DNA of 37,342 bases, taken from NCBI GenBank assembly GCA_023442635.1, contig JAEZYR010000068.1:1-37342 (forward strand), written 5' to 3'. The position numbers were made by a program, and so were the translations under genes. Under the pieces are notes generated by a model that searched no databases, was not told where the DNA came from, and saw nothing but the letters and a program-made list of their open reading frames with translations. This DNA comes from Bacillota bacterium. Its GTDB lineage: Bacteria; Bacillota; Clostridia; Saccharofermentanales; Fastidiosipilaceae. Shown one piece after another: positions 29,253 to 36,939 of the stretch (positions are counted from its first letter, which is position 1; every line of letters begins with the position of its first letter).

Positions 29253-30320
29253 ATGGCTTTTTTATCACGCCTACCCATCGAAGAGCTGATCGCGCGATCG
29301 GCTTTGCCAGCAGAAGAACTCCGTTGCGAAGAACCGCTGGCCAAGCATTGCAGCTTTCAAGTCGGCGGACCTGCTGAATATTATTGGTCAGCTAGCCGCG
29401 AAGATGTTCTTCAGCGCTTGCCTCTTTTGTGTAGGGAACTGCATATTCCCCTGACCCTCATTGGAAAGGGTTCTAATCTCTTAATCGCTGATCGCGGGCT
29501 GAGAGGGCTGGTTGTCCAGGTTGAGCAGTCTTATAGCGGCATTGAGGAATTGGCCAGCCAAGAGCGAGAACAAGTTATTGCACGGCTCAGGCAGCATTCG
29601 GGCAGGCTAAAGCTTCCAGGCGACCTTGATCAAGCTGTTTTTTGGCGAGTTTATAGTGGCACAAGTCTGCGCCGCCTGGCCCAAGAAGCCGCCCGTGAAA
29701 GTCTGACTGGCCTAGAAGCTGCTTCGGGGATACCAGGCTCAGTTGGCGGCGCCGTCTTTATGAATGCAGGCGCTTATGGCCAGGAAATGCAAGATGTGCT
29801 TTGCCAGAGTCGAGCGATTCATCTTAAAGATGGCTCACGGCATGAATATTGGCTTGAAGAGCAGGATTTTGCCTACCGACATAGCATCTATAAGCGTGAG
29901 CCGAGTCTCATCCTGGATGCGCTCTTTGTGCTCTATCCAGATCACCAAGGCGCCATTTTGCAGAAAATGGCAGATTTCAAAGCTCGTCGTCAACAGACAC
30001 AGCCCTTAGACTTGCCTAGCGCAGGCTCTGTTTTCAAACGACCTGAAGGCCATTTTGCAGGGAAATTGATCATGGATGCAGGCTTGCAAGGCTATCGCAT
30101 CGGTGGAGCCGAAGTTTCGACAAAACATGCAGGCTTTATTGTCAATATTCAAAAAGCTAAGGCAGAAGATGTTCTTGCCCTGATCGAACATGTCCAGCGA
30201 GTTGTGAAAGCGCAATATGGCGTTTGCCTCGAGCCCGAGCTTCGTTTTTTGGGTTGGACGGAGGCGGAACTAGGGCGCCTAGGGCTGCTAGCAGAAGGTT
30301 CCTCAAATGGGGACAAGTGA
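29253..30320 (+). CDS. murB: UDP-N-acetylenolpyruvoylglucosamine reductase
   Basis: FAD enzyme of peptidoglycan precursor synthesis that reduces the enolpyruvyl group to give UDP-MurNAc. 355 residues; FAD-binding blocks IGKGSNLLIADRGLRG and GIPGSVGGAVFMNAGAYG, then YRHSIYKRE. The catalytic-serine block SAGSVFKRPEGHFAGKLI and DAGLQGYRIGGAEVSTKHAG complete the type II pattern. Slightly long owing to an insertion around residues 105-130. It starts 7 bases after hprK and overlaps whiA by 14 bases. Confidence 0.96.
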   Translation: MAFLSRLPIEELIARSALPAEELRCEEPLAKHCSFQVGGPAEYYWSASREDVLQRLPLLCRELHIPLTLIGKGSNLLIADRGLRGLVVQVEQSYSGIEELASQEREQVIARLRQHSGRLKLPGDLDQAVFWRVYSGTSLRRLAQEAARESLTGLEAASGIPGSVGGAVFMNAGAYGQEMQDVLCQSRAIHLKDGSRHEYWLEEQDFAYRHSIYKREPSLILDALFVLYPDHQGAILQKMADFKARRQQTQPLDLPSAGSVFKRPEGHFAGKLIMDAGLQGYRIGGAEVSTKHAGFIVNIQKAKAEDVLALIEHVQRVVKAQYGVCLEPELRFLGWTEAELGRLGLLAEGSSNGDK

Positions 30321-31332
30321 GCGCCTGCAGCTATCCTTTTCAGCTCGCACCAAAGACGAGCTGGTCGGCAAGTTACCAGACGTATCGGAGCTGTCTGACG
30401 AAGAGCTTGAACGCCTGGCACTGAGTATTTTGCTGGCGGCGGGGCATATGGATTTTGTCGACATCCAACTTTTTGTCGGCAGACCTAGCTTTGCCACTTG
30501 GCTACAGCAATTGCTAGAGCGCTATCTGCAGCATCCCATCACGGTGCAAGCAGGGCGAGAGCGACATGTCTTGCTTTTGGCTGAAAAAAACAAAGACCTG
30601 ATTTATCAACGCCTTGAGCAGCAGTTCTCATTTGATTTGCGCCGCCAAAAAAGTGCAGATCTGCTCACTCTACCCATGTTTTCACAGATGAGTGACGCTT
30701 CAGCGCAACTGCTCCTACAGATTATTTTTTTGAGCTTGGCAGCTATTGCCGATCCCGAACGGGCATACTATGTGGAATTTGCTCTGCGCAGCTATGGCTT
30801 TGCCCCAGTGTTACAGAAACTGTTGACAGACCGCGGTATCGACCACAATGAGCTGAATCGTTTTGGCGTTTCGCTCGTCTATACCAGTGATAGCCAAAGT
30901 GAGGCGGATCTTTTGGTGAATCTGGGGGCGCAACAGGCCTATTTCGAACTCGAAGACTTGCGTGTGGCCAAAGACCTTCGCAACAGCATCAACCGTGTTG
31001 TGAATTGCGACAGTGCCAATGCCCAGCGCATCGCACAAAGTGCGGCACGCCAGCTGCAGTTGTTGCAGCAACTCAAGGCAGCAGATAGCTGGGGCCTTTT
31101 GCCTCCTGATCTTGCCAAAACAGCCGAGTTGCGACTAGCCGCTCCTGCTGCTTCTTTGCGAGAATTGGCTGAAATGGCAGAGCCCCCCATAGGCAAGTCG
31201 GGGATGAAGCATCGAATGCGGCGTTTGGAGCAATTTTTAGAAGCGTGGATGGAAAAAAGAAAGCCTGACGATGAGGTCGGCATACTTCCATCAGAAGATG
31301 CTTCTGAGTGTAAAAAAATTAAAGACTTATAG
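30307..31332 (+). CDS. whiA: WhiA-family DNA-binding protein
   Basis: WhiA is a sporulation regulator in actinomycetes and affects division and chromosome segregation in Bacillota. 341 residues. The N-terminal LAGLIDADG-related domain is diverged. The C-terminal region is clear: DLRNSINRVVNCDSANAQRI (family hallmark 'NR..NCD.AN') and a helix-turn-helix tail LPPDLAKTAELRLAAPAASL, PPIGKSGMKHRMRRL. It begins inside murB. In most Bacillota rapZ and yvcK lie between murB and whiA; here they are absent. No terminator is obvious after the stop. Confidence 0.93.
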   Translation: MGTSERLQLSFSARTKDELVGKLPDVSELSDEELERLALSILLAAGHMDFVDIQLFVGRPSFATWLQQLLERYLQHPITVQAGRERHVLLLAEKNKDLIYQRLEQQFSFDLRRQKSADLLTLPMFSQMSDASAQLLLQIIFLSLAAIADPERAYYVEFALRSYGFAPVLQKLLTDRGIDHNELNRFGVSLVYTSDSQSEADLLVNLGAQQAYFELEDLRVAKDLRNSINRVVNCDSANAQRIAQSAARQLQLLQQLKAADSWGLLPPDLAKTAELRLAAPAASLRELAEMAEPPIGKSGMKHRMRRLEQFLEAWMEKRKPDDEVGILPSEDASECKKIKDL

Positions 31333-31464
31333 AATAAGCTGCTTCACCGCTAAACTTCTCAGCCAGCTTACGGAGAATTTTCAACCTTACCTTAGCCATG
31401 CAAGATCTTCAAATGGCCAAAAACGACGTTATCTCAAGAATGTGACGGCATAGGGAGAAAGAAA

Positions 31465-31926
31465 ATGCCAGAAATTGTCCTTGTACATCCAGAAATACCA
31501 GCCAATACAGGGAATATTGCTCGCACTTGCGTGGCGACGCATACACCCCTGCACCTGATTGAGCCGCTGGGCTTTTCACTTTCGGATAAGTACATGAAGC
31601 GAGCGGGTTTGGATTACTGGCCTCGCCTACAACTCCAAGTTTGGTCAAGCCTTGAGCACTTTATGGAGTCGATGGAGGGTCGACGCTTTTTTCTAGCGAG
31701 TAGCAAAGGCAAACAATCCGTTTATGAGACCACTTTTGCTGACGGAGATCTATTGTTTTTTGGTTCGGAAACAAAAGGTCTTCCAGCAGCATTTCAGCAG
31801 CTTTATCCTGAAAAAAGCCTTAGAATTCCTATGTTTCCTGGGGAACGCTGCCTTAACTTGTCTAACTCAGTGGCGGTCGTTTTGTATGAGGCTTTGAGGC
31901 AACAAGGCTTTCCACAGCTACAATGA
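31465..31926 (+). CDS. trmL: tRNA (cytidine/uridine-34 2'-O)-methyltransferase
   Basis: SPOUT methyltransferase that modifies the wobble base of tRNA-Leu isoacceptors. 153 residues, the typical size. Seen: VLVHPEIPANTGNIARTCVA (motif 1), HLIEPLGF, YWPRL, FGSETKGLP (motif 2) and RIPMFPGERCLNLSNSVAVV (motif 3, SAM knot). AGGGAGAAAG precedes the ATG. The 132 bases before it hold no recognisable element. Confidence 0.95.
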   Translation: MPEIVLVHPEIPANTGNIARTCVATHTPLHLIEPLGFSLSDKYMKRAGLDYWPRLQLQVWSSLEHFMESMEGRRFFLASSKGKQSVYETTFADGDLLFFGSETKGLPAAFQQLYPEKSLRIPMFPGERCLNLSNSVAVVLYEALRQQGFPQLQ

Positions 31927-32066
31927 AGGCATGATAAGAGGCCTTGAATCTTTACTTAATATAGCGCAGAGAGATGAGCCTAGAAGATAGCAGCTCGCGC
32001 CTATTTGCGCTAAACTGCAATACATCAGCTTCAATACATTAGTAGTTCGAAGGGTAGGATCACCAA

Positions 32067-33356
32067 ATGCTCGATATCCAGTTAATCCGCCGTGATGCGG
32101 ATCGCGTGGCAGCAGCTCTACGCAAGCGAGGCGTAGAAGTTGATTTTGCAAGTTTTCTGCAAGAGGATCAAGAACGGCGGCGGCTCTTAGCCTCGATAGA
32201 AGAAAAACGTTCAGAGCGAAATCGCAACTCAGCTCTCATTCCTCAGCTGAAAAAGCAGGGTGAGGACTGCAGCGAACTTCTGGCCCGTATGAAGACCCTG
32301 GCTCAAGAGATTAAGGATCTTGAGCAGGAGCAAGAGCGATTGGATCAGAGCTGCCAGGACTTTTTGGATCGCCTGCCCAATATGCCTGCAGATGATGTAC
32401 CAGCAGGCAACAAAGAAGCGAATGAGGTTGTCGAAGTTTATGGCGAAAAGCCGCACTTTGACTTTGAGCCGCTTGATCACGTGACTTTGGCCGAGCGCTT
32501 GCACCTCATCGATTATCAACGAGGCGCTAAGCTGGGCGGGGCAGGATTCTGGATCTATACGGGTCTGGGTGCTCGCCTGGAGTGGGCTCTGCTGAATTAC
32601 TTTACTGAACAGCATCTCAAGGATGGTTATGAGATGCAGTTGCTGCCACACCTTTTGCTCGAAGCATGTGGCTATACGGCTGGCCAATTCCCCAAGTTTC
32701 GAGATGATGTGTTCTGGCTCGAAAATCAAGAGGGCAGCGGAGAAGGCCAGCGCCGCTTTCTTTTGCCGACTGCCGAGACCGCACTCGTTAATTTGCACCG
32801 TGACGAAATTCTAGAAGAGGCGCAGCTACCCCTGAAGTACTTCGGCTATACCCCCTGTTTCCGCAAGGAAGCTGGTTCTTATCGCTCGGAAGAGCGCGGC
32901 ATGATCCGTGGCCACCAATTCAATAAGGTCGAAATCTTCCAATACTGCACGCCAGAGCAGGGAGAGGCGGCCTTTGAGGGGCTTTTGGCGAAGGCGGGTC
33001 AATTGGTTGCGGGCTTGAATTTGCACTACCGTGTCAGCCGTTTGGCCGCAGCCGATATCTCTGCTTCCATGGCCAAAACCTATGACATCGAGATCTGGAT
33101 TCCCAGCATGGAAATCTACAAAGAAGTCAGCTCAGCATCGATCGCCCATGATTATCAGGCCCGCCGCGGACGCATCCGCTATCGTCGCCAAGAAGATGGC
33201 AAGGTCGCCTACTGCTACACGCTGAATGCTTCGGGCTTGGCTACTTCTCGTGTTTTCCCCGCCTTGCTCGAGCAAAACCAGACCCCAGACGGCCGCGTCA
33301 GAATCCCAGAAGTTTTGCGTCCGTGGATGGGTGGCATGACCTATCTGGAACCCTAA
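32067..33356 (+). CDS. serS: Seryl-tRNA synthetase
   Basis: Class II synthetase. 429 residues. The N-terminal antiparallel coiled-coil arm (about 30-105) grips the long variable arm of tRNA-Ser. Catalytic motifs: TAETALVNLH, CFRKEAGSYRSEERGMIRGH (motif 2), FNKVEIFQY, and the motif 3 region NASGLATSRVFPALLEQNQ. The C-terminus ends VLRPWMGGMTYLEP, as in many Clostridia. The 140-base leader has no T-box hallmark. A weak ribosome binding site (AGGGTAGG) precedes the ATG, and an intrinsic terminator follows the gene. Confidence 0.97.
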   Translation: MLDIQLIRRDADRVAAALRKRGVEVDFASFLQEDQERRRLLASIEEKRSERNRNSALIPQLKKQGEDCSELLARMKTLAQEIKDLEQEQERLDQSCQDFLDRLPNMPADDVPAGNKEANEVVEVYGEKPHFDFEPLDHVTLAERLHLIDYQRGAKLGGAGFWIYTGLGARLEWALLNYFTEQHLKDGYEMQLLPHLLLEACGYTAGQFPKFRDDVFWLENQEGSGEGQRRFLLPTAETALVNLHRDEILEEAQLPLKYFGYTPCFRKEAGSYRSEERGMIRGHQFNKVEIFQYCTPEQGEAAFEGLLAKAGQLVAGLNLHYRVSRLAAADISASMAKTYDIEIWIPSMEIYKEVSSASIAHDYQARRGRIRYRRQEDGKVAYCYTLNASGLATSRVFPALLEQNQTPDGRVRIPEVLRPWMGGMTYLEP

Positions 33357-33385
33357 AGCGAGATCGTAAACTTACACACACAGTC

Positions 33386-33420
33386 AAAGGCGACCTGATT
33401 TAGAAGGGTCGCTTTTGTTT
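33386..33420 (+). terminator. Intrinsic terminator after serS
   Basis: AAAGGCGACC pairs with GGTCGCTTT (one bulged G), loop of about 10 bases, followed by TTGTTT. It lies 30 bases after the serS stop. Confidence 0.8.
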
Positions 33421-33472
33421 GTGGGGATGGGCTACTTGAACTTGAAGACCCAAGGGGTTCTGTGGTAAGATG

Positions 33473-33481
33473 CTTGCCGTT
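33473..33481 (+). promoter_or_regulatory. Extended -10 promoter candidate of the str operon
   Basis: TGGTAAGAT (TGn plus TAAGAT) would start transcription near 33488. Two TTGAA-like boxes upstream are at the wrong distance (28-34 bases), so the extended -10 would have to serve alone. Confidence 0.45.
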
Positions 33482-33494
33482 CAACCCTGAGGGG

Positions 33495-33543
33495 GCTTCT
33501 TTTTTATGCTCAAGAAGTCTTTGAGTTTTGAAAAGAAGCTTTT
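33495..33543 (+). promoter_or_regulatory. Attenuator-like hairpin in the rpsL leader
   Basis: GCTTCTTTT (33495-33503) and AAAAGAAGC (33531-33539) form a perfect 9-bp outer stem. Inside it CTCAA and TTGAG form a second 5-bp stem across a symmetric internal loop, and TTTT follows. It lies in the transcribed leader, 47 bases before the rpsL ATG, and looks like an intrinsic terminator placed to attenuate the str operon. Confidence 0.5.
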
Positions 33544-33589
33544 CTATTGGGCTAACGACAGAGATTAAGAAGAAGAAGGAGGAGGACGA

Positions 33590-34018
33590 ATGCCAACATT
33601 CAGCCAGCTCGTCAGAAGCGGTCGCCAGGACAAGAGTTATAAGTCTAAGTCGCCAGCTTTGCATGTCAACGTGAATACGCTGAGCAAGCAAGAGACAACT
33701 TTACACTCGCCACAGAAGCGCGGTGTCTGCACGGTGGTTAAGACCATGACCCCCAAGAAACCGAACTCTGCTCTGCGTAAGATCGCTCGTGTGCGCTTGA
33801 CATCGGGTATGGAAGTAACCGCTTACATTCCAGGTGTAGGCCACAACCTGCAGGAGCACTCGGTTGTTCTGATTCGTGGAGGTCGTGTGCGCGACCTGCC
33901 TGGTGTGCGTTATCACATCATCCGCGGCACCTCAGATACGGCCGGCGTTGCCAATCGTATGCAGGGTCGTTCGAAGTACGGCGCCAAGCGCCCGAAGGCC
34001 GCAAAGGTTAAGAGCTAA
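33590..34018 (+). CDS. rpsL: Ribosomal protein S12
   Basis: 30S protein at the decoding centre. 142 residues with the Firmicutes-type insertion (about residues 24-40) before PQKRGVCTVV. Seen: TMTPKKPNSALRKIARVRL with both lysines of the streptomycin loop intact, and GVGHNLQEHSVVLIRGGRV with the conserved EHS loop. The next residue, Arg101 in GGRVRDLPGVRYH, is lysine in E. coli (Lys87/88) and B. subtilis; Lys-to-Arg there gives streptomycin resistance. GGAGGAGG precedes the ATG. First gene of the str operon. Confidence 0.98.
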   Translation: MPTFSQLVRSGRQDKSYKSKSPALHVNVNTLSKQETTLHSPQKRGVCTVVKTMTPKKPNSALRKIARVRLTSGMEVTAYIPGVGHNLQEHSVVLIRGGRVRDLPGVRYHIIRGTSDTAGVANRMQGRSKYGAKRPKAAKVKS

Positions 34019-34166
34019 GGATCAGGTTGAACTCAACGGTGCAGTCCCCTCATGTCATACGACATGGCTGGGCGCTGCAGTCAGCAAAATCTTATAGAAA
34101 ATAGCCGATTGAGTACCTGTGATATCGGGATTTTAATCCCTATGATCATGTGAGGAGGGAAGACAA
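34019..34166 (+). promoter_or_regulatory. Structured rpsL-rpsG intergenic region
   Basis: A long hairpin is visible: TGCAG/CTGCA (34040-34044 with 34075-34079), CCC/GGG, and CATGTC-ATAC-GACATG (34051-34066). A second small hairpin (GGGATT/AATCCC) lies before the rpsG ribosome binding site. In E. coli S7 binds the equivalent spacer to repress its own operon; a similar role here is inference. Confidence 0.4.
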
Positions 34167-34637
34167 GTGCCACGTAAAGGCCATGTCCCAACACGGGAGG
34201 TTCTCCCTGATCCGATCTATCATGATGTCAGACTCAGCAAGCTGATCAACAACATCATGCTGGATGGGAAAAAGGGTAAAGCCCAAAAAATAGTCTACGG
34301 AGCTTTTGATTTGATCCGCGAGCGGAGCGGTCAAGAGCCAATGGACGTTTTCAATCAAGCATTGGAAAACGTCATGCCTATGCTCGAGGTGAAAGCTCGT
34401 CGCGTTGGTGGTGCTAACTACCAAGTGCCGATCGAAGTTCGCCCTGAGCGTCGTCAAACACTGGCCCTGCGCTGGTTGACGCAATTTGCCCGCACTCGCG
34501 GTGAGCGCACGATGGTCGAGCGCCTTGCTGCTGAGTTGATCGACGCATCGAATCAGACTGGTGGAGCTTACCGCCGTAAGGAAGAGATGCATCGTATGGC
34601 AGATGCTAACCGCGCATTTGCACACTATCGCTGGTAA
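34167..34637 (+). CDS. rpsG: Ribosomal protein S7
   Basis: Primary 16S rRNA-binding protein of the 30S head. 156 residues, the usual size; starts with GTG preceded by GAGGAGGG. Seen: RKGHVPTREVLPDPIYHD, KLINNIMLDGKKGKAQKIVY, ALENVMPMLEVKARRVGGAN, YQVPIEVRPERRQTLALRWL and the C-terminal RKEEMHRMADANRAFAHYRW. Second gene of the str operon. Confidence 0.97.
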   Translation: MPRKGHVPTREVLPDPIYHDVRLSKLINNIMLDGKKGKAQKIVYGAFDLIRERSGQEPMDVFNQALENVMPMLEVKARRVGGANYQVPIEVRPERRQTLALRWLTQFARTRGERTMVERLAAELIDASNQTGGAYRRKEEMHRMADANRAFAHYRW

Positions 34638-34658
34638 GTTGACGCTAGCCACATAAGA

Positions 34659-34709
34659 CACTAGCAGCTGGGGGAGTTCGCTCGCTCAGCTGTTTCGAGT
34701 CTGTTAGTG
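34659..34709 (+). promoter_or_regulatory. Hairpin in the rpsG-fusA spacer
   Basis: CACTAGCAG (34659-34667) and CTGTTAGTG (34701-34709) pair over 9 bp (one G-U). The 33 bases they enclose can form a smaller hairpin with CAGCTG on each side. No T-run follows, so it is not a terminator; it may be a processing or regulatory site before fusA. Confidence 0.35.
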
Positions 34710-34743
34710 GCTTCGTCCCCTAAATTAAGAGGAGAAACGTTGC

Positions 34744-36810
34744 ATGCCAAGAGAATTCTCGCTGGATAAAACGCGGAATATCGGCATCATGGCGCATATC
34801 GACGCCGGCAAAACCACAACGACGGAACGTGTGCTTTACTACACGGGTCGTATCCATCGTATCGGCGAAACGCACGAAGGTGCGGCGACGATGGACTGGA
34901 TGCAGCAGGAGCAGGAGCGTGGTATCACCATTACCTCAGCTGCTACAACCGCTCAGTGGAAAGGCCACCGTGTCAATATCATCGATACGCCAGGTCACGT
35001 GGACTTCACGGTCGAAGTCGAGCGTAGCTTGCGCGTCCTTGATGGTGCTGTGACCTTGTTGGATGCCAAGAGTGGTGTTGAGCCTCAGACTGAAACAGTT
35101 TGGCGCCAAGCCGACCACTATCGCGTACCACGCATCGTATATGTCAACAAAATGGACATCATGGGTGCCGACTTCTACCACTCTGTAGAAACGATTCGCA
35201 CCCGTCTCAAGGCCAATCCTGTAGCTATTCAGCTGCCCATTGGCAAAGAAGAAGATTTCATCGGCATTATTGACTTGATCAGGATGCAGGCTGAGATCTA
35301 CAAAGATGACCTCGGCACGACTTTTGAGGCCTCTGAGATTCCCGAAGATATGAAGGAACTCGCTCAAGAGTGGCACGAAAAGATGGTGGAAACCATCGTC
35401 GAATTTGACGAAAACTTGACCGAGAAGTATCTCGAGGGCGAAGAAATCAGCCCTGAGGAATTGCGTCAAGCCCTGCGTCGCGCCACGATTGACTGCCAGG
35501 CCACCCCAGTTCTTTGTGGTTCATCCTACAAGAACAAAGGCGTGCAGATGATGCTCGACGCGGTCATCGACTACCTACCAGCTCCGACCGAAGTGCCAGA
35601 CATCAAAGGTGTGCTTCCTGATGGCGAGACGGAAGATTCACGTCCGTCCAGCGACGAAGCTCCTTTTGCAGCTTTGGCCTTCAAGATCATGACGGATCCC
35701 TTCGTGGGTAAACTCGCCTTCTTCCGCGTCTACTCAGGTACGCTAGAAGCAGGTTCTTATGTGCTGAATGCCACGAAGAACAAGCGTGAGCGTATCGGCC
35801 GTGTGCTACAGATGCACGCCAACCATCGCGAAGAGATTGATCGCGTTTATGCAGGTGATATCGCAGCAGCCGTTGGCTTGCGCGATACGACCACTGGTGA
35901 CACGCTCTGCAACGAGGATGCGCCGATTATTTTGGAGTCGATGGAATTCCCCGATCCAGTTATCTCGGTTGCTATCGAGCCGAAGTCCAAGGCCAGCCAG
36001 GACAAGATGATTCTTGCCCTCCAGAAGTTGGCTGAAGAAGACCCGACCTTCCGTACCTATACGGATCCTGATACTGGACAGACGATCATTTCGGGTATGG
36101 GTGAGTTGCACCTGGATATCATCGTTGACCGTCTGCTGCGCGAGTTTAAGGTCGAAGCCAATGTCGGTGCCCCACAGGTCGCCTACAAAGAAACCATCAC
36201 GAAGGCTGTTAAGGCTGAGGGTCGCTTTGTTCGTCAGACGGGTGGTCACGGTCAGTACGGACACGTTGTGCTTGAGCTTGAACCCCTGGAGCCAGGTACA
36301 GGCTACATCTTCGAAAACAAAATCGTGGGTGGTGTGGTTCCAAAAGAATTTATTGGACCAGCTGACAACGGTATCCAAGAAGCCATGCAGGCAGGTATCC
36401 TGGGCGGTTATCCAGTTGTGGACGTCAAGGTCAGCCTGGTAGATGGTTCTTACCACGATGTCGATAGCTCTGAAATGGCCTTTAAGATCGCAGGTTCGAT
36501 GGGCTTCAAAGAGGGTATGCGCAAAGGCGATCCCGTCTTGTTGGAGCCAATCATGAAGGTGGATGTGACGGTGCCCGACGAGTACATGGGCGATGTCCTG
36601 GGTGACGTAAGCTCCCGCCGTGGCCGCATCGAGGGCATGGAGCAGGTTGCTGGTGCCCAAAAGATCGGCGCATTCGTACCCCTTTCAGAAATGTTCGGTT
36701 ACGCAACCAGCTTGCGTTCCAGAACGCAGGGGCGCGGTACCTTTGTGATGCAGATCAGCCACTTCGAACCTGTGCCGAAGAGCATCATGGAGTCTGTCCT
36801 GAAAAAGTAA
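34744..36810 (+). CDS. fusA: Elongation factor G
   Basis: GTPase that drives ribosomal translocation. 688 residues, full length. G motifs: G1 AHIDAGKTTTTER, G2 RGITITSAATT, G3 IIDTPGHVDFTVEVERSL and G4 VNKMD. Domain II (PFVGKLAFFRVYSGTLEAGS), domain III (MGELHLDIIVDRL), domain IV (VRQTGGHGQYGHVVLELEPL) and domain V (PVLLEPIMKVDVTVPDEYMG) are all present. AGAGGAG precedes the ATG. Long reverse-strand open frames across this gene are shadows. Confidence 0.98.
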   Translation: MPREFSLDKTRNIGIMAHIDAGKTTTTERVLYYTGRIHRIGETHEGAATMDWMQQEQERGITITSAATTAQWKGHRVNIIDTPGHVDFTVEVERSLRVLDGAVTLLDAKSGVEPQTETVWRQADHYRVPRIVYVNKMDIMGADFYHSVETIRTRLKANPVAIQLPIGKEEDFIGIIDLIRMQAEIYKDDLGTTFEASEIPEDMKELAQEWHEKMVETIVEFDENLTEKYLEGEEISPEELRQALRRATIDCQATPVLCGSSYKNKGVQMMLDAVIDYLPAPTEVPDIKGVLPDGETEDSRPSSDEAPFAALAFKIMTDPFVGKLAFFRVYSGTLEAGSYVLNATKNKRERIGRVLQMHANHREEIDRVYAGDIAAAVGLRDTTTGDTLCNEDAPIILESMEFPDPVISVAIEPKSKASQDKMILALQKLAEEDPTFRTYTDPDTGQTIISGMGELHLDIIVDRLLREFKVEANVGAPQVAYKETITKAVKAEGRFVRQTGGHGQYGHVVLELEPLEPGTGYIFENKIVGGVVPKEFIGPADNGIQEAMQAGILGGYPVVDVKVSLVDGSYHDVDSSEMAFKIAGSMGFKEGMRKGDPVLLEPIMKVDVTVPDEYMGDVLGDVSSRRGRIEGMEQVAGAQKIGAFVPLSEMFGYATSLRSRTQGRGTFVMQISHFEPVPKSIMESVLKK

Positions 36811-36842
36811 GGTAATTGCGTCAAAGGACTACCCGATTAGGC

Positions 36843-36871
36843 TTGCCATGAAAGCCTTTTGGGGCTAAAAT
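36843..36871 (+). promoter_or_regulatory. Promoter of tuf, overlapping a weak hairpin
   Basis: TTGCCA (36843-36848), a 17-base spacer and TAAAAT (36866-36871) form a good promoter 68 bases before tuf. AGGCTT/AAGCCT with four T residues (36839-36860) could end the fusA transcript in the same place, so tuf may have its own supply of message. Confidence 0.6.
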
Positions 36872-36939
36872 GTCCGCTAGGCGCTTGCCGACGTAGCAAT
36901 ATGTGCTGCCCGAGTGCAGCGCAAGAGGAGGAAACCCAA

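Noticed and set aside
35806..36660. 284-codon reverse frame across fusA
   Set aside because: It is the antisense shadow of a fully conserved fusA, with no ribosome binding site or family match.
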